Part shown: piece after piece, positions 15,018 through 16,855 of the stretch
Layout of the letters: every line of letters starts with the position of its first letter
How positions within the stretch are numbered: the stretch's first letter is position 1
Assembly: GCA_964435595.1 (NCBI GenBank)
Contig: CAYSZV010000032.1
Span: forward strand, 1-16,855
Reading direction: 5' to 3'
Origin: Izemoplasma sp964435595
GTDB taxonomy: Bacteria > Bacillota_I > Bacilli_A > Izemoplasmatales > Izemoplasmataceae
DNA: 16,855 bases
Notes under the pieces: generated by a model
Told to the model about the DNA's origin: nothing
Seen by the model: only the letters and a program-made list of their open reading frames with translations
Databases searched by the model: none
Position numbers and translations under genes: made by a program

Positions 15018-15049
15018 ATTATATCATAATTTGTACTTGTGCAAAGTAC
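15018..15049 (-). promoter_or_regulatory. Extended -10 promoter with overlapping inverted repeat
   Basis: On the minus strand TGATATAAT (15026-15018) is an extended -10 for the methyltransferase operon. A perfect 6-bp inverted repeat GTACTT-n5-AAGTAC (15033-15049) covers the -35 position, which itself is weak (CTTTGC). The repeat could be an operator; no regulator gene is adjacent. Confidence 0.55.
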
Positions 15050-15309
15050 TTTTTGTAAACGCTAACAAATTTTGTCTCTCCTGTAGTAAATTACCATTAT
15101 ACTTGTATTATAAAAACTTCTTTTATGGAGAATTATTTTTATCAATGTGGGACACAACATTTTGAAGTCTTTTTAAGCCCTTTTAATCCATGCTCATTCT
15201 AGTTCCATTGAAAAAAACAGTCCTTCAACATAAATTACTTTGCTTCTATTTTGCAATAATTTGAGGTAAAATAGAGGAGTAATTTAAAATAATTATAGGA
15301 GATGATTAT
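15050..15309. other. Divergent intergenic region
   Basis: Region between the divergent methyltransferase and UPF0173 genes. A weak plus-strand promoter candidate for the latter is TTGAGG (15261-15266), 18 nt, TAAAAT (15285-15290). A 25-codon plus-strand frame at 15125-15202 lacks a ribosome site and is not called. I see no RNA motif or repeat here. Confidence 0.4.
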
Positions 15310-15993
15310 GTGAAAGTTAAATTTCTTGGACATTCGGCAGTTCTAATTGAAGATGGAGATTTTAAATGTATTATAGACCCTTATTTGTCTCAAAACCATT
15401 CTTATATAGAAGACCCAAAAGATATTGATGGGATTACTCATATATTGATTACACATGGGCACGGAGATCATATTGGTGACTGTGAATCAATCGCACTACA
15501 AAACAATAGTCTTATTATATCAAACGCTGAAATAGTGAATTATCTAAGAACTAAGAACAATAGTTTGAGAGTTCACCCTCTACAAATAGGTGGCTCTTAC
15601 CAGTTCGATTTTGGAACAGTTAAAATGACACCTGCTTTACACGGATCAGCAATCCATAATAATGGCGCATTAATATACGGTGGACTTGCTGGTGGATTCT
15701 TAATTGAACGAAACGGACAAAAAATTTATCATGCAGGTGATACAGGCCTTTCGATAGAAATGAAATTACTTGAATATGATAATATAGACTTAGCATTTTT
15801 ACCTATCGGTGGAAATTATACAATGGATATCAATGATGCAGTACGAGCGGTTCATTTCATTAAACCAAAACAAATTATTCCAATGCATTATCATAGTCGT
15901 GGCATAATACAAGCAGACCCAGAAGAATTCAAACGTAAGTTACCTGAATACAAAGTCACCATACTAAACAATTCAGAATCTATAGAACTATAA
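15310..15993 (+). CDS. UPF0173-type metal-dependent hydrolase (metallo-beta-lactamase fold)
   Basis: 227 residues, the usual length for the UPF0173/YtkL-like family. The metal-binding HxHxDH motif is H49-G-H51-G-D53-H54, with further likely ligands in TPALHGSA, YHAGDTGLS and IPMHYHSR. The natural substrate of the family is not established. No signal peptide, so cytoplasmic. Start GTG with AGGAG 7 nt upstream (the upstream ATG is out of frame and meets TGA at once). Monocistronic and the only plus-strand gene in the window. Confidence 0.93.
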   Translation: MKVKFLGHSAVLIEDGDFKCIIDPYLSQNHSYIEDPKDIDGITHILITHGHGDHIGDCESIALQNNSLIISNAEIVNYLRTKNNSLRVHPLQIGGSYQFDFGTVKMTPALHGSAIHNNGALIYGGLAGGFLIERNGQKIYHAGDTGLSIEMKLLEYDNIDLAFLPIGGNYTMDINDAVRAVHFIKPKQIIPMHYHSRGIIQADPEEFKRKLPEYKVTILNNSESIEL

Positions 15994-16020
15994 AAAAGAA
16001 GCCAATTTGGCTTCTTTTTT
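15992..16020 (+). terminator. Bidirectional intrinsic terminator
   Basis: A near-perfect palindrome, AAAAAAGAAGCCAA-T-TTGGCTTCTTTTTT (14-bp arms; 15992-16020), directly after the UPF0173 stop. It has U-runs in both directions and also faces the minus-strand membrane-protein gene, so it serves both convergent transcripts. Confidence 0.92.
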
Positions 16021-16038
16021 ATATCTAATTGTTGAACC

Positions 16039-16060
16039 CTATTGGATCGAACTCCAGTAG
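16039..16060 (-). other. T-arm-like hairpin next to repeat copy 1
   Basis: On the minus strand CUACUGGA-GUUCGA-UCCAAUAG (16060-16039) forms an 8-position stem with one mismatch. The loop sequence resembles a tRNA T-loop, but no complete tRNA can be folded around it. It abuts the first copy of the 23-bp repeat and has no counterpart at the second copy. Confidence 0.5.
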
Positions 16061-16079
16061 ACGGTGTTGGAGACCTAAA
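16057..16079 (-). repeat. 23-bp gene-end direct repeat, copy 1
   Basis: On the minus strand TTTAGGTCTCCAACACCGT (16079-16061) followed by YTAC. It is identical to copy 2 at 16477-16499 except for one base (C here, T in copy 2) and lies exactly 420 bp from it. The TAG inside it is the stop codon of the upstream membrane-protein gene. Confidence 0.85.
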
Positions 16080-16386
16080 ATGCAGATAAATCAGGTATTA
16101 TGAATGAAACAAATAATGTGATTGAAGCGATTATTGCAAAAGATACCCCTGAGTATAGTAAACCTATAAGACTTTGCTTGTCTCGAAATTTAATGCATGC
16201 TATGATGCTTGATATAAGCGAAACGAAAACCAATATGAATACAACTATTATAAAAATATGTTCCGTCCCTTCAAGTACCCCTGAAAATATATTGATCGAT
16301 ACTGATGATGCTCCAATTAAAAACACTGCTAGAAACAGAAATGCTGATAATAGTGATACTCTTGCCAATATAATACTTAGTTTCAT
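16075..16386 (-). CDS. Small three-helix membrane protein of unknown function
   Basis: 103 residues that I do not recognise. Three hydrophobic segments at about residues 5-30, 43-66 and 74-97, with a short basic loop (KFRDKQS) between the second and third. ATG start with GGGAG about 10 nt upstream and an extended -10 (TGCTATAAT) at 16411-16419. Its stop codon lies within repeat copy 1 and it is flanked on its 5' side by copy 2, so the gene forms a self-contained unit of 420 bp. It may be an accessory or immunity-type membrane protein, but nothing in the sequence proves this. Confidence 0.72.
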   Translation of the reverse strand: MKLSIILARVSLLSAFLFLAVFLIGASSVSINIFSGVLEGTEHIFIIVVFILVFVSLISSIIACIKFRDKQSLIGLLYSGVSFAIIASITLFVSFIIPDLSAF

Positions 16387-16410
16387 ATAAATACATCTCC
16401 CTGCTTGCTT

Positions 16411-16419
16411 ATTATAGCA
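16411..16419 (-). promoter_or_regulatory. Extended -10 promoter of the three-helix protein gene
   Basis: TGCTATAAT on the minus strand, 25 nt upstream of the start codon. No clear -35 (TATTGT at 17-nt spacing is the best). Confidence 0.55.
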
Positions 16420-16476
16420 CTTAATGGACCCTTACAATACACTTATGTAGTGAATCCTTTATCACTCTATTTTTGG

Positions 16477-16499
16477 GTAAACGGTGTTGGAGACCTAAA
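16477..16499 (-). repeat. 23-bp gene-end direct repeat, copy 2
   Basis: On the minus strand TTTAGGTCTCCAACACCGT (16499-16481) followed by TTAC. Here too the embedded TAG is the stop codon of the upstream gene (the WapI-like one). Flanking sequence differs completely from that of copy 1. Confidence 0.85.
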
Positions 16500-16855
16500 T
16501 GTCAGATTCATCTAAGTCAAAATACTCCTTCCAATTATCACCGTTAATACCTTTGTATCTTCTTGCAATTGATTCAAAGTATGTTTGGTTTAAGGCGAAC
16601 TTAAAATAAAACTTGTTCTCAGAGTTTATACTGTTTATTGAATAATACTGAGTCACTTCACCTTCAAACTCAAAATACCCTCTTTCATTAACTGATACTT
16701 TCAGAAAGCCAGGATAATCATAAGATTTAAGATTTGTTTCTCCCTTCAAGTCATAATACATTCGAGATATATCATTTAGGAACTTCCAATACTCAGAAGA
16801 CCCAAACATAAAATACTCAGTTTCACACTTAAACTTTTGATTTTTAATAACTAAA
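16495..16855 (-). CDS. WapI-type immunity-like protein, 5'-truncated by the window edge
   Basis: The reading frame is open from the stop at 16495 to the right window edge, so the true start lies outside. The first in-frame ATG (16809) has no ribosome site and should not be taken as the start. The visible protein reads KNQKFKCETEYFMF, then LNDISRMYYDLKGETNL, then a beta-rich stretch ending FYFKFALNQTYFESI. The pattern MY-x2-LKGE, beta strands, and (D/N)QTY resembles the small immunity proteins partnered with WapA-type toxins. This is pattern recognition only, at moderate confidence. No toxin gene is in view, so it may be an orphan immunity gene. Confidence 0.6.
   Translation of the reverse strand, partial: LVIKNQKFKCETEYFMFGSSEYWKFLNDISRMYYDLKGETNLKSYDYPGFLKVSVNERGYFEFEGEVTQYYSINSINSENKFYFKFALNQTYFESIARRYKGINGDNWKEYFDLDESDI

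Noticed and set aside
15125..15202. 25-codon plus-strand frame starting ATG GAG AAT
   Set aside because: No ribosome site or recognisable features; it lies in an AT-rich intergenic region.
16030..16079. Possible tRNA 3' half (CTCCAAC loop, TTCGATC-like T-loop, GGGTTCAACA end) on the minus strand
   Set aside because: The anticodon and T stems do not pair properly and no D-arm or 5' acceptor strand exists, since the upstream sequence is the coding end of the membrane protein gene.
16057..16499. Integron attC sites at the two repeats
   Set aside because: The core does not match RYYYAAC/GTTRRRY as an inverted pair, and copy 2 lacks the hairpin seen by copy 1. The cassette idea is kept only as a repeat-flanked unit.
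16495..16809. Complete 104-residue protein starting at the ATG at 16809
   Set aside because: No ribosome site precedes that ATG and the frame continues open to base 16854, so the gene is treated as truncated by the window edge.

Overview
The window is AT-rich bacterial DNA carrying compact housekeeping operons, nearly all on the minus strand. UGA is an ordinary stop (it ends cdsA and the methyltransferase gene) and Trp is encoded by UGG, so the code is standard rather than the Mycoplasma code. The Bacillota-type order rpsB-tsf-pyrH-frr-uppS-cdsA-dxr-rseP-proS, the DXP isoprenoid pathway, strong GGAGG ribosome sites, and an S2 protein with a Rho-N/SAP-like tail suggest a low-GC Bacillota or a deep relative of the Mollicutes that keeps code 11 (for example an Izemoplasma- or Haloplasma-like lineage). 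That placement is inference; the 16S fragment would settle it.

Layout, in the direction of minus-strand transcription (right to left). The right end (about 16.0-16.86 kb) is accessory. It holds a 5'-truncated gene resembling the WapI-type immunity family and a small three-helix membrane protein; their 3' ends carry copies of one 23-bp repeat exactly 420 bp apart. A plus-strand UPF0173 metallo-hydrolase (15310-15993) converges on them through a shared bidirectional terminator. Next comes a translationally coupled operon of SAM methyltransferase, Nudix hydrolase and dUTPase (14994-13335).

The most notable block is 13238-10549. A near-consensus promoter drives a cobalamin riboswitch with its own intrinsic terminator. 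Behind it lie three genes: a large surface lipoprotein (coiled coil, DUF4430 domain, prenyltransferase-like alpha/alpha barrel), a small exported DUF4430 protein, and an ECF-type membrane S component. DUF4430 and the alpha/alpha barrel are the two folds of animal intrinsic factor and transcobalamin. The block therefore looks like a vitamin-B12-repressed corrinoid capture and uptake system, with the two domains in the opposite order from the animal carriers.

The translation block follows: rpsB with a structured leader and an unusual C-terminal extension, then tsf-pyrH-frr from a separate promoter, then a small membrane protein. uppS-cdsA-dxr-rseP-proS form an envelope/isoprenoid operon from their own promoter, ending at a strong terminator. 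ProRS lacks the usual editing insertion domain. Downstream, on the same strand, an rRNA operon begins: four tandem TTGACA-type promoters, a leader with a Bacillus-like boxA region, and the first ~286 nt of 16S rRNA, cut by the left window edge.
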